Source of the DNA: Simplicispira metamorpha | Lineage (GTDB): Bacteria > Pseudomonadota > Gammaproteobacteria > Burkholderiales > Burkholderiaceae_C | Assembly (NCBI RefSeq): GCF_004341365.1 | Contig: NZ_SLXH01000017.1 | Location: 1-64,000 of the forward strand | Direction of reading: 5' to 3' | Length of the DNA stretch: 64,000 nt | In this document: one piece after another, positions 36,359 to 45,189 of the stretch | Layout: each line of letters starts with the position of its first letter | How positions within the stretch are numbered: the stretch's first letter is position 1 | Notes under the pieces: generated by a model | The model's input: only the letters and a program-made list of their open reading frames with translations | Databases searched by the model: none | What the model was told of the DNA's origin: nothing | Translations under genes and position numbers: made by a program

Positions 36359-36587
36359 AGGGGGAATGGGTGTCAGATGGGCGTCAGAAACCAGATGTAA
36401 AGCTGTGTCTGCGGATGTACCAAAAAGGGTTGTCCACAGGGGATGCGGTATTATCCCGCCTTTGCCGCAATACCATGCCCACTGCCGGTCATTGTGCGAA
36501 AAAGAGCCACTTTAGACCCCGTAAACACCCCGTTACATACCCGGCGACTGCAAGCCGAAGCGCATGCCGTGCCCGAGAGGATTTTGA

Positions 36588-37631
<1,044 letters not shown>

Positions 37632-37750
37632 GGCGGCCTGGCCTGCCCGGCAGGCCGACATGCCGCAATTGCATGACCGCTTTTGCCACCTTCCGAGCCG
37701 ATGCTGCGCTGGTGCGTGCCGGGCAGCGCAACGCCTGAACGGAGGCCCCC

Positions 37751-38671
37751 ATGTCCCTGGGAACCCTGGACCGCACCACGCCCTCTTTTATGCGCCAAGG
37801 GCCATCTGCCCTGTCGCAAATCGTTTTGTATATTGCGCTGGCGCTGTTGCTGATGCTGGCGGATGTGCGCTGGCGCATCACCGACCCGCTGCGCCAGGTG
37901 GTGTCCACGGTGCTGTATCCGGTGCAGTGGCTGATGGTGCAGCCGCTGGAGTTTTTCAGCCGCGGGGCAGACTATTTTCACGCCCTGCAAACCGCACAGG
38001 ATCAGGCCGACACCGCGCGCAAAGAGGTGTTGCAGCTGTCGCTGCGTGCCAACCAGGCCCAGGAGCTGCTACAGGAGAACGAGCGGCTGCGCAAGCTGCT
38101 CGATTTGCGCGAGCGGCTGCAAGCGCCTGCACGGGCGGCGCAAATCCTGTACGACACGGCCGACCCCTACACGCGGCGCGTGGTCGTGGACCAGGGCCAG
38201 GTACACGGGGTGGAACTGGGCTCGCCGGTGCTAGACGACGCTGGCGTGCTGGGCCAGGTCACGCGGGTGCACCCGTTTCTGAGTGAGGTGACGCTGCTGG
38301 TGGACCGCGACCAGGCCATTCCCGTGCTCAATATCCGCACGGGGGCGCGCGGCGTGGCCTATGGCGACCCGGTGGCCAGCCACGGCGGCGGTCTGGAACT
38401 GCGTTTCGTCTCGGCCAACGCCGATGTGCAAGAGGGCGATGTGCTCACCACCAGCGGACTCGATGGTGTCTACCCCTCTGGCCTGCCCGTGGCACGGGTG
38501 GTACGGGTAGAGCGGCGCGCCGACTCCGCATTTGCGCGCATTTATTGCACGCCCACCGCGCGGGTAGAGGGTGCGCGCCATGTGATGCTGATTACACCGA
38601 CGGCGGGCACCGATCCGGCGCGCCCCACCGCCGAGCCCGCGGCAGTGCTCAAGAAGGGCAAACAAAAATGA
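37751..38671 (+). CDS. mreC: Rod shape-determining protein MreC
   Basis: 306 aa. A short cytoplasmic N-terminus, one membrane helix (about 22-40, IVLYIALALLLMLADV), a periplasmic coiled coil (QTAQDQADTARKEVLQLSLR onward) and the double beta-barrel domain with LDDAGVLGQVTRVHPFLSEV. It activates PBP2 and bridges MreB to the periplasmic synthesis machinery. Ends with a basic Pro/Lys-rich tail. GGAGG precedes the start; 119 bases from mreB. Confidence 0.95.
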   Translation: MSLGTLDRTTPSFMRQGPSALSQIVLYIALALLLMLADVRWRITDPLRQVVSTVLYPVQWLMVQPLEFFSRGADYFHALQTAQDQADTARKEVLQLSLRANQAQELLQENERLRKLLDLRERLQAPARAAQILYDTADPYTRRVVVDQGQVHGVELGSPVLDDAGVLGQVTRVHPFLSEVTLLVDRDQAIPVLNIRTGARGVAYGDPVASHGGGLELRFVSANADVQEGDVLTTSGLDGVYPSGLPVARVVRVERRADSAFARIYCTPTARVEGARHVMLITPTAGTDPARPTAEPAAVLKKGKQK

Positions 38672-38720
38672 AACGCCAGCCACTTCCAGGGCACCTGCGG
38701 CGCACAGGGCGGGAGGCACC

Positions 38721-39239
38721 ATGATCATGCCCCGTGGACAGCAACTGCTGCTGCCAGTCAACCCGGTCTTCATTGGCGCCAGCTTGGCAGCGGCGCTGGC
38801 CATCAACATGCTGCCCCTGGGCCGCGTGCTCTGGATGCCCGATGTGTTGATGGTGCTGCTGGCCTTCTGGGGCGTACACCAGCCTCTGCGTGTGGGCATG
38901 GGGCTGGCCTTTGTGTTCGGTCTGTGCATGGACGTTCACCAGTCTGCGCTGCTGGGCCAGCATGCGCTGGCCTATGCGCTGGTGCTGTTTGGCACCTCCA
39001 TGACGCACCGGCGGCTGCTGTGGTTTCGGGCCTGGTTGCAGGCGCTACAAATGTTGGGTCTGTTTGTGGGCGCACATGCGCTACAGGCGCTGATTCGGTT
39101 GTTGTCGGGGGGCGTGTTTCCGGAGTGGGACATTTTGTGGGCGCCGGTGCTGGAGGCCTTGCTGTGGCCGCTGGCCAGCATGTTGCTGCTGGCGCCGCAA
39201 CGCCGCGCTCCCGACCAGGATGCCAACCGGCCGTTATGA
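38721..39239 (+). CDS. mreD: Rod shape-determining protein MreD
   Basis: 172 aa inner-membrane protein with about five helices; LGRVLWMPDVLMVLLAFWG and GLAFVFGLCMDVHQSALLGQ match MreD. Two start codons are possible (38721 and 38727); GGGAGG upstream suits either. Part of the elongasome with MreC and PBP2. Confidence 0.93.
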   Translation: MIMPRGQQLLLPVNPVFIGASLAAALAINMLPLGRVLWMPDVLMVLLAFWGVHQPLRVGMGLAFVFGLCMDVHQSALLGQHALAYALVLFGTSMTHRRLLWFRAWLQALQMLGLFVGAHALQALIRLLSGGVFPEWDILWAPVLEALLWPLASMLLLAPQRRAPDQDANRPL

Positions 39240-39327
39240 GCGAGATGTGCTCTGGCTTGGCGGTAGGGTATGGCCTGCGTGGTGCCAGCGCAGTGCCTGA
39301 GTGCAGGTGCCAACCAGGGGGTGCGCC

Positions 39328-41271
39328 TTGACCGAGCTGCGCAATGTGGAGCTGGATGCGGCGCGTTTTCGCGCCCGTGTGCTGGTGGTGGGGCTGGCGG
39401 TGTTGCTGGCGTTCTGCCTGGTGGTGGCGCGCCTGGTTTTTTTGCAGGTGGTGCGCCACGAGGATTTGGCCGAACAGGCCGAGAGCAACCGCACTGCCGT
39501 GCTGCCGGTGGTTCCCAACCGGGGCCTCATTCTGGATCGCAATGGCGTGGTGCTGGCCACCAACTACGCCGCCTACACGCTGGAGATCACACCCTCCAAG
39601 GCCGGGGTGCTGGAAGAAACCATTCAGGAGCTGTCCAAGGTGGTGGACATCCACGCCCGTGACAAACGCCGCTTCAAGCGCCTGATGGAAGAGTCGCGCA
39701 GCTTTGATTCGCTGCCCATCCGTACCCGCCTGACCGACGAAGAGGTGGCCCGTTTCACGGCCCAGCGCTACCGCTTTCCGGGCGTGGACATCAAGGCGCG
39801 GCTGTTTCGCAACTACCCGCTGGGCGAGGTGGCCAGCCACGCCATTGGCTACATCGGGCGCATCAACCAAAAAGAAAAAGAGCGCATCGAAGACTCCGAA
39901 GAAGAAGCCAATTACCGGGGCACCGAGTACATCGGCAAGCTGGGCATAGAGCAAAGCTTTGAAGCGCAGCTGCACGGCATCACCGGCGTGGAGCAAATGG
40001 AAACCTCGGCGGGCGGGCGCGCCGTGCGCCGGCTCAACAGCTTTCCTGCCACGCCGGGCCATACGGTGGCCTTGTCGCTGGACATCAAGCTGCAAAAGCT
40101 CATTGAAGACCTGTATGGCGATCGCCGGGGTGCGCTGGTGGCCATAGACCCGCGCAATGGCGAGGTGCTGGCACTGGTGAGCAAGCCCACGTTCGATCCC
40201 AACCTGTTCGTCGAGGGGATTGACCAGGAAAACTGGAGCGCGCTCAACGAGTCCATTGACAAACCGCTGCTCAACCGGGCGCTGCGCGGCACCTACCCGC
40301 CGGGCTCGACCTACAAACCGTTCATGGGGCTGGCGGCGCTGGAGACGGGCAAGCGCACCGCAGGCACCATCATCCACGATGGTGGCTCCTGGACGTTTGG
40401 TGGCCATACCTTCCGCAGCCATGGCGACCACGGCCTGGGTGCGGTGGATTTGTACCGCAGCATCGTGCAGTCGAGCAACGTGTACTACTACCAGCTGGCC
40501 AATGACATGGGCGTCGATGCCATGCACGACTTCATGAAACCGCTGGGCTTTGGCCAGTTCACCGGCATTGACCTCAATGGCGAGCTGCGCGGCGTGCTGC
40601 CCAGCCAGGAGTGGAAGCGCAACGCCTACCGCCGGCCCGAGCAGAGAAGGTGGTATGCGGGCGAAACCATCTCGCTGGGCATTGGTCAGGGTTACAACAG
40701 TTTCACCATGCTGCAACTGGCCTACGCCACGGCCACGTTGGCCAATGGTGGCGTGCAGCACCGCCCGCACCTGGGCATGGCCACCATCGATGCGGTCACG
40801 CGCGAGCGCCGCTCCATCGAGCCCCCGGCGCCGGTCAACCTGGGCTACAAGAGTGAGCACATCGAGGCCGTGCGCCGCGCCATGGTGGGCGTGACGCAGG
40901 GCGGCACCTCGACGCGGGTGTTTGCTGGCGCGCGCTACGTGTCGGCGGGCAAAACCGGCACGGCGCAGGCCGTCACCATCGGCCAGAAAGACAAGTACAA
41001 CGCCGCGCGCCTGCAAGAGCGCCAGCGCGATCACGCCCTCTACATCGCCTTTGCCCCGGCGGATGCGCCGCGCATTGCGCTGGCCGTGATTGTGGAGAAC
41101 GCCGGTTTTGGCGGTGCCCAGGCGGCGCCCATCGCCCGGCGCGTGTTCGATTACTGGCTGCTGGACGAATACCCCAGCGAAGAAGACATTGCCGCCGTGC
41201 GCAAAGGCCAGGCCATGGCGCCCGTCGGCAAGTCCCGGCCCGTGGCCGAGATCGAGCTGCCGGTGCGCTGA
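39328..41271 (+). CDS. mrdA: Penicillin-binding protein 2 (elongasome transpeptidase)
   Basis: 647 aa. One N-terminal membrane helix (about 18-40), dimerisation domain with NRGLILDRNGVVLATNYAAY, and a transpeptidase domain with the catalytic S327-x-x-K330 (PGSTYKPF), SSN motif (VQSSNVYYYQ) and KTG (SAGKTGTAQ). Cross-links peptidoglycan during elongation with RodA. The start is a TTG at 39328 (TELRNVELDAARF), chosen because AGGGGG lies 7 bases upstream and relatives begin this way. A strong palindromic hairpin starts at its stop codon. No rodA gene follows; the next gene is convergent. Confidence 0.95.
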   Translation: MTELRNVELDAARFRARVLVVGLAVLLAFCLVVARLVFLQVVRHEDLAEQAESNRTAVLPVVPNRGLILDRNGVVLATNYAAYTLEITPSKAGVLEETIQELSKVVDIHARDKRRFKRLMEESRSFDSLPIRTRLTDEEVARFTAQRYRFPGVDIKARLFRNYPLGEVASHAIGYIGRINQKEKERIEDSEEEANYRGTEYIGKLGIEQSFEAQLHGITGVEQMETSAGGRAVRRLNSFPATPGHTVALSLDIKLQKLIEDLYGDRRGALVAIDPRNGEVLALVSKPTFDPNLFVEGIDQENWSALNESIDKPLLNRALRGTYPPGSTYKPFMGLAALETGKRTAGTIIHDGGSWTFGGHTFRSHGDHGLGAVDLYRSIVQSSNVYYYQLANDMGVDAMHDFMKPLGFGQFTGIDLNGELRGVLPSQEWKRNAYRRPEQRRWYAGETISLGIGQGYNSFTMLQLAYATATLANGGVQHRPHLGMATIDAVTRERRSIEPPAPVNLGYKSEHIEAVRRAMVGVTQGGTSTRVFAGARYVSAGKTGTAQAVTIGQKDKYNAARLQERQRDHALYIAFAPADAPRIALAVIVENAGFGGAQAAPIARRVFDYWLLDEYPSEEDIAAVRKGQAMAPVGKSRPVAEIELPVR

Positions 41272-41308
41272 AAGCGCCGCGCGGCGGCATGTCCCCGCGC
41301 GGCGCTTT
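41271..41308. terminator. Bidirectional terminator-like hairpin between mrdA and arginase
   Basis: A perfect 14-bp stem, AAAGCGCCGCGCGG (41271-41284) and its complement CCGCGCGGCGCTTT (41295-41308), with a 10-base loop. It joins the stop codons of two convergent genes. The flanking AAA/TTT is short, so termination strength is uncertain. Confidence 0.7.
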
Positions 41309-42243
41309 CAGCGCGCGCGCATCAGCGTGCTTTTGCCAAACAGGCTCTCCAGCAAGTCCACGGCCAGTTCGGCGCTCTGGTTGCGCACGTCGCGCGTCGG
41401 GTTCAGTTCCACCACATCCACCGAGCCCAGCGCACCGCAGTCGGCCAGTATCTCCATGCACAGCTGGATTTCGCGGTAGGTGGGGCCGCCGCGCACGGGC
41501 GTGCCTACCCCGGGTGCCACGGTGGGGTCGAGGCAGTCCAGGTCAAAGCTGACGTGCAGGTGGGTGTGCCGGTCCACACCGTACAGGGCCTGCGCCATGG
41601 TGGCGCGCATGCCCACCTCGTCGATGTAGCGCATGTCGTACACCTCGATGCCCAGGGCGTTGACGAAGCGTTTTTCTGCCGCGTCCACGCTGCGCACGCC
41701 CAGCAGGGCCAGTTGCGCGGGCACCAGCGCCGGGCTGTGCTCCGCCAGGTGCGTCAGGCCCTGCGGCCCGTGGCCCAGCAGGCAGGCCACGGGCATGCCG
41801 TGCAGATTGCCACTGGGGCTGGTGGCCGGGGTGTTGGCATCGGCATGGGCGTCCAGCCACAGCACTTTCAGGCGCTGGCCGCGCTGGCGGCAGTGCCGGG
41901 CCACAGCGCTGATGGAGCCCACGGCCAGGCTGTGGTCGCCGCCCAGCAGCAGCGGCAGGTGGCCTGCCGCCAGCGCTTCGGCGACGGCGCCACACACCGC
42001 CGCATTCCACTGCGCCACCTCGGCCAGATGCCGAAAACCCTGCTGCGGCGCGTGCCCGGCGTGGTGGTCTACGCCGGGGCCACTCAGGTTGCCTTGGTCG
42101 ATGGCGTGCAGGCCGCGTGCGCGCAGCGCTGGGGCGATACCGGCAATGCGCAGGGCGTCTGGCCCCAGGCTGGTGCCGGGCAGGTTGGCGCCTGCATCGC
42201 TGGGTGCGCCGATCAGGGCGATGGAGGGGCGGGGTGTGGGCAT
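41308..42243 (-). CDS. rocF: Arginase (ureohydrolase)
   Basis: 311 aa. It hydrolyses arginine to ornithine and urea with a binuclear manganese centre. Metal motifs are intact: GGDHSLAVG, WLDAHADANT and SFDLDCLDPTVAPG. It begins IALIGAPSDAGANLPGTSLGP, as in arginases rather than agmatinases. The urea it makes would feed the urease in the same window (pathway inference). Convergent with mrdA; a TSUP permease gene lies 90 bases upstream on the same strand and may be co-transcribed. Confidence 0.9.
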   Translation of the reverse strand: MPTPRPSIALIGAPSDAGANLPGTSLGPDALRIAGIAPALRARGLHAIDQGNLSGPGVDHHAGHAPQQGFRHLAEVAQWNAAVCGAVAEALAAGHLPLLLGGDHSLAVGSISAVARHCRQRGQRLKVLWLDAHADANTPATSPSGNLHGMPVACLLGHGPQGLTHLAEHSPALVPAQLALLGVRSVDAAEKRFVNALGIEVYDMRYIDEVGMRATMAQALYGVDRHTHLHVSFDLDCLDPTVAPGVGTPVRGGPTYREIQLCMEILADCGALGSVDVVELNPTRDVRNQSAELAVDLLESLFGKSTLMRAR

Positions 42244-42333
42244 GGCAGGGGCCTTTCGGGTGGCAAAGCGGCGCAGGCGGGCGACCGTGTGGACAAAGGC
42301 CGCAGGGCGGGCCGGTGTGGCCGGCCCTGGCGC

Positions 42334-43092
42334 TCAGCGCAGAAAGGCGTCGTAACCCGTTTTCAGGATGAGCAGGCTGACCACGGCAATGAATATGCCA
42401 CGCACAAACCCCGTGCCGTGCTTGAGCGCCATGTGCGTGCCCAACACGCTGCCCAGCACGTTGGCCACGGCCAGCGGCAGGGCAAAGTGCCACCAGACAT
42501 GGCCTTTGAGCGAGAACAGGATGATGGCAGCCACGTTGGTGGCCACATTGAGCAGCTTGGCCGATGCCGAGGCGTTCAAAAAGTCGTAGCCCAGCAGGCG
42601 CACGAACAAAAACACGAAAAAGCTCCCCGTGCCCGGCCCAAAAAAACCATCGTAAAAGCCGATGCTGGCGCCGATCAGGCTGGCGGCCACCCACTCGGCG
42701 CGGCCCGCAAAGCGCGGCTGGTGGTGGCGCCCCAGCTCTTTTTTGGCCAGCGTGTAGCCCAGCACCGCCAGCAGCACCAGCGGCAGCAGCTTGCGCAAAA
42801 AGTCGGGTGAGAGCACCGTCACTGCCCAGGCTCCGGCAAAAGCGCCCGCAAACCCGGCCAGCGCCGCTGGCAGCATGGCCGCCCAGCGCAGTTGCACGCG
42901 GCGGCTGTATTGCCAGGTGGCGATGGCCGTGCCCCAGACAGCGCCTGCCTTGTTCGTGCCCATCAGCGTGGCCGGTGCCGTGCTGGGGAAGGTGGCAAAC
43001 AGCGCTGGCAGCAAAACCAGGCCACCGCCGCCCACGATGGCATCCACAAAACCGGCCAGCAGCGAGGCCAGCGTGACAACAATCCATTCCAT
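42334..43092 (-). CDS. TSUP (TauE/SafE) family membrane permease
   Basis: 252 aa with about eight membrane segments. The family motifs GFVDAIVGGGGLVLLPALF near the N-terminus and GFYDGFFGPGTGSFFVF in the second half are both clear. TSUP proteins move sulfite, sulfonates or other organic anions; the substrate cannot be read from the sequence. Start 43092 (MEWIVVTLAS) was chosen because the frame further upstream has no family content. Upstream of arginase on the same strand. Confidence 0.9.
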   Translation of the reverse strand: MEWIVVTLASLLAGFVDAIVGGGGLVLLPALFATFPSTAPATLMGTNKAGAVWGTAIATWQYSRRVQLRWAAMLPAALAGFAGAFAGAWAVTVLSPDFLRKLLPLVLLAVLGYTLAKKELGRHHQPRFAGRAEWVAASLIGASIGFYDGFFGPGTGSFFVFLFVRLLGYDFLNASASAKLLNVATNVAAIILFSLKGHVWWHFALPLAVANVLGSVLGTHMALKHGTGFVRGIFIAVVSLLILKTGYDAFLR

Positions 43093-43110
43093 GGGCCGAT
43101 TGTCGCACCC

Positions 43111-43178
43111 AATTTTGCTATGGACTTGAGAGCTTCTGGCGCTTTCTGCGTAAGGCCTGGAGGCTGTTTTTATCTGAG
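43111..43178 (+). repeat. Dispersed palindromic repeat, copy R10 (diverged)
   Basis: AATTTTGCTATGGACTTGAG followed by AGCTTCTGGCGCTTTCTGCG and AAGGCCTGGAGGC. It lies just upstream of the TSUP gene start. Confidence 0.6.
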
Positions 43179-43210
43179 AAATACAACCAGTGCGTGAATG
43201 CGGCACAGGC

Positions 43211-43243
43211 AAAAAAAAGGCGCCGACACAGGGGCGGCGCCTT
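43211..43243 (-). terminator. Rho-independent terminator on the minus strand, upstream of any known minus-strand gene
   Basis: A 9-bp perfect stem AAGGCGCCG (43217-43225) / CGGCGCCTT (43235-43243); on the minus strand it is followed by a run of eight T. In the plus direction no T-run follows, so it is oriented to stop leftward transcription. The only upstream source on that strand is the region 43244-43505, between this hairpin and amt, which has no annotated gene. Confidence 0.8.
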
Positions 43244-43257
43244 GGCAAGAGGGCATC

Positions 43258-43383
43258 TCATGGCGGATGCTTGGGAATATGGTTGTGGCTCGGTAGGTTG
43301 TCTCCTCGGCCCCTCTTTGGGCGCGCCGTGGTGGTGCGCCGTTGAGTGGCGTGACTGTAACGGCATGCACCCTGGCGGTGCAT
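43258..43383 (-). other. Possible small RNA or 41-residue Arg-rich ORF (antisense to the amt leader)
   Basis: This stretch lies directly upstream of the minus-strand terminator. It can encode a 41-residue peptide starting MHRQGACRYSHATQRR, rich in Arg, His and Pro, with an AGGGA about 9 bases before the ATG; a perfect 7-bp hairpin ATGCACC / GGTGCAT (43365-43383) covers the start. Alternatively it is a non-coding transcript. No homology is recognised, and no promoter was pinned down; only the terminator argues for a transcript. Confidence 0.3.
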
Positions 43384-43452
43384 AGGGAGTTTCCCTCCCC
43401 CTTTTCTGGGGCGCTGGCAGTGCAGGTGGCCCCGGTGCTGGCGTTGGCGCGC

Positions 43453-43468
43453 TGGCATGGCTTGTGCT
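43453..43468 (+). promoter_or_regulatory. Sigma-54-like promoter for amt
   Basis: TGGCATGGCTTGTGCT: GG (43454-43455) and GC (43466-43467) are spaced by exactly 10 bases and 14 of 16 positions fit the consensus. The predicted start is near 43479, inside a 12-base palindrome TGGATATATCCA (43476-43487), with GGGAGG and the amt start 27 bases on. Ammonium transporters are classic sigma-54/NtrC targets. Confidence 0.65.
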
Positions 43469-43505
43469 GTACCAGTGGATATATCCAAGTCGGGAGGGCG
43501 CTGCC

Positions 43506-44867
43506 ATGCACAGAAAAGCACACCACATCATGCAGACCATGGCCGTATGGCTGGCTGTGCAGGCGCCCGCCTGGGCCCAGACGGCAGACAGCGCAGGCGC
43601 GCCGGGGGCTGCGGCAGCGCTGGTGCGGCCCATGCTGGTGGCGCAGGAGTCCATCCGCGCCGCAGACACCGCCTGGGTCATGACTGCCACGGCCCTGGTG
43701 CTGCTGATGACGCTGCCGGGGGTGGCGCTGTTCTATGCCGGCATGGTGCGCCGCAAGAACGTGCTCAACACCATGGCCAGTGTGCTGGCGGTGGCGGCGC
43801 TGGTCAGCGTGCTGTGGTTTGCGGTGGGCTACTCGTGGGCTTTTACGCCGGGCTCGTCCTGGCTGGGCGGCGGTTCGCGCATGTGGTTTGACGGGCTGGA
43901 CTACGTGATGGCCAGCGGCAAAGTGGCGGTCAGCCATCTGGCGCCGCACATTCCCGAGTCGGTGTACGCCATGTTCCAGCTGGGCTTTGCCATCATCACA
44001 GCGGCGCTGGTGGTGGGGGCCGTGGTGGAGCGCATGCGTTTTTCGGCGCTGCTGCTGTTCATCGGGCTGTGGACGGTGCTGGTCTATGCGCCCATTGCCC
44101 ACTGGGTGTGGGAGCCGGGCGGCTGGCTGGTGCAGCTGGGGGCGCTGGATTTTGCCGGGGGCGCGGTGGTACACATCAACGCCGGGGTGGCCGGGCTGGT
44201 GTGCGCCTGGTTTCTGGGCCCGCGCCGGGGCTATGGCCGTGAACCTTTTGAGCCGTACAACCTGGGCCTGACCATGGTGGGGGCGTGTTTGCTGTGGGTG
44301 GGCTGGTTCGGGTTCAACGCGGGCTCGGCGGTGGCCGCAGATGGGCGTGCCGGGCTGGCACTGGTGGTCACGCACATTGCCGCCGCCGCCGGTGCCATCG
44401 CCTGGATGATGGGCGAGTGGGTGGTGCGCCAGCGCCCCTCGCTGCTGGGGTTGTGTTCGGGGCTGGTGGCTGGTTTGGTGGCCATCACGCCCGCAGCGGG
44501 CTTTGTCACACCCGTCTCGGCCTTGTTGATCGGGGCGGTGGCCGGGTTGGCCTGCTACTGGGGCGCTACAGGACTCAAGCGCTGGTTGGGGGCCGATGAC
44601 TCCCTGGACGTGTTTGGTGTGCATGGCATTGGCGGCATCGTCGGCTCGCTGCTGACCGGGGTGCTGGCCGACAAGGCCATCGGCGGTGTCGGTGCCAGCC
44701 TGAGCGTGCAGGCGCTGGGCGTGCTGGCCGTGATGGGCTACAGCGTGGTCGCCACGGCCCTGTTGCTGTGGCTGACGCGCCTGCTGGTGGTGGATTTGCG
44801 CGTGGACGATGCCTCCGAGCTGACCGGACTGGACATCGCCCTGCACCGCGAGCGCCTGGGCGGATAA
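43506..44867 (+). CDS. amt: Ammonium transporter Amt/MEP family
   Basis: 453 aa. A cleavable signal (ending near PAWAQ, about residue 25) precedes about 11 membrane helices. Landmarks are ALFYAGMVRRKNVLNTM, FAGGAVVHINAGVAGLV (pore His), WVGWFGFNAGSA and FGVHGIGGIVGSLLTG with the second pore His. It conducts ammonium across the inner membrane. GGGAGG precedes the start at 43506. No glnK (PII) gene accompanies it here; instead a small unknown gene follows after 13 bases. Confidence 0.95.
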   Translation: MHRKAHHIMQTMAVWLAVQAPAWAQTADSAGAPGAAAALVRPMLVAQESIRAADTAWVMTATALVLLMTLPGVALFYAGMVRRKNVLNTMASVLAVAALVSVLWFAVGYSWAFTPGSSWLGGGSRMWFDGLDYVMASGKVAVSHLAPHIPESVYAMFQLGFAIITAALVVGAVVERMRFSALLLFIGLWTVLVYAPIAHWVWEPGGWLVQLGALDFAGGAVVHINAGVAGLVCAWFLGPRRGYGREPFEPYNLGLTMVGACLLWVGWFGFNAGSAVAADGRAGLALVVTHIAAAAGAIAWMMGEWVVRQRPSLLGLCSGLVAGLVAITPAAGFVTPVSALLIGAVAGLACYWGATGLKRWLGADDSLDVFGVHGIGGIVGSLLTGVLADKAIGGVGASLSVQALGVLAVMGYSVVATALLLWLTRLLVVDLRVDDASELTGLDIALHRERLGG

Positions 44868-44880
44868 GGAGGATGCGACC

Positions 44881-45189
44881 ATGAACACCAGCGATACCCT
44901 GGCCGTGGCTGCCCACTTGCATGTGCTGCTGCGGCGCAAGACGGGCCGGGTCACGGACACCGAATGGATGGCCTGCAATGCCGAATACGCCCGCGCCATC
45001 GTGCGCTTTGCCTGCGAGCAGGCCCAGGAGCGCGACCTCCCCGAGCTGGCCGAATGGGCGCAGCGCCTGGAGCGCGCCTGGCCCCAGCCCCTGGGTGCAG
45101 CCAGCGCCCCGGGGGCAGCGCGCGCCAGCACGGGCCATGCGGCGCCAGCGCCGCCTGACCTGCCGCGCTACGTGGGCGGCATCCGTTAA
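44881..45189 (+). CDS. Small hypothetical protein downstream of amt
   Basis: 102 aa. Predicted helical N-terminal ~65 residues (HLHVLLRRKTGRVTDTEWM, FACEQAQERDLPELAEWAQR) followed by an Ala/Pro-rich linker and a short PDLPRYVGGIR end. No signal peptide or known domain. AAGGAGG precedes the start, and the 13-base gap to amt suggests one operon, so it may modulate ammonium transport or be unrelated. It overlaps the convergent GMC oxidoreductase gene by 4 bases. Confidence 0.7.
   Translation: MNTSDTLAVAAHLHVLLRRKTGRVTDTEWMACNAEYARAIVRFACEQAQERDLPELAEWAQRLERAWPQPLGAASAPGAARASTGHAAPAPPDLPRYVGGIR

Noticed and set aside
38803-41034. 743-codon minus-strand frame opposite mreD and mrdA
   Set aside because: Antisense shadow of well-supported cell-shape genes; no motifs and a composition typical of reverse-frame translation.
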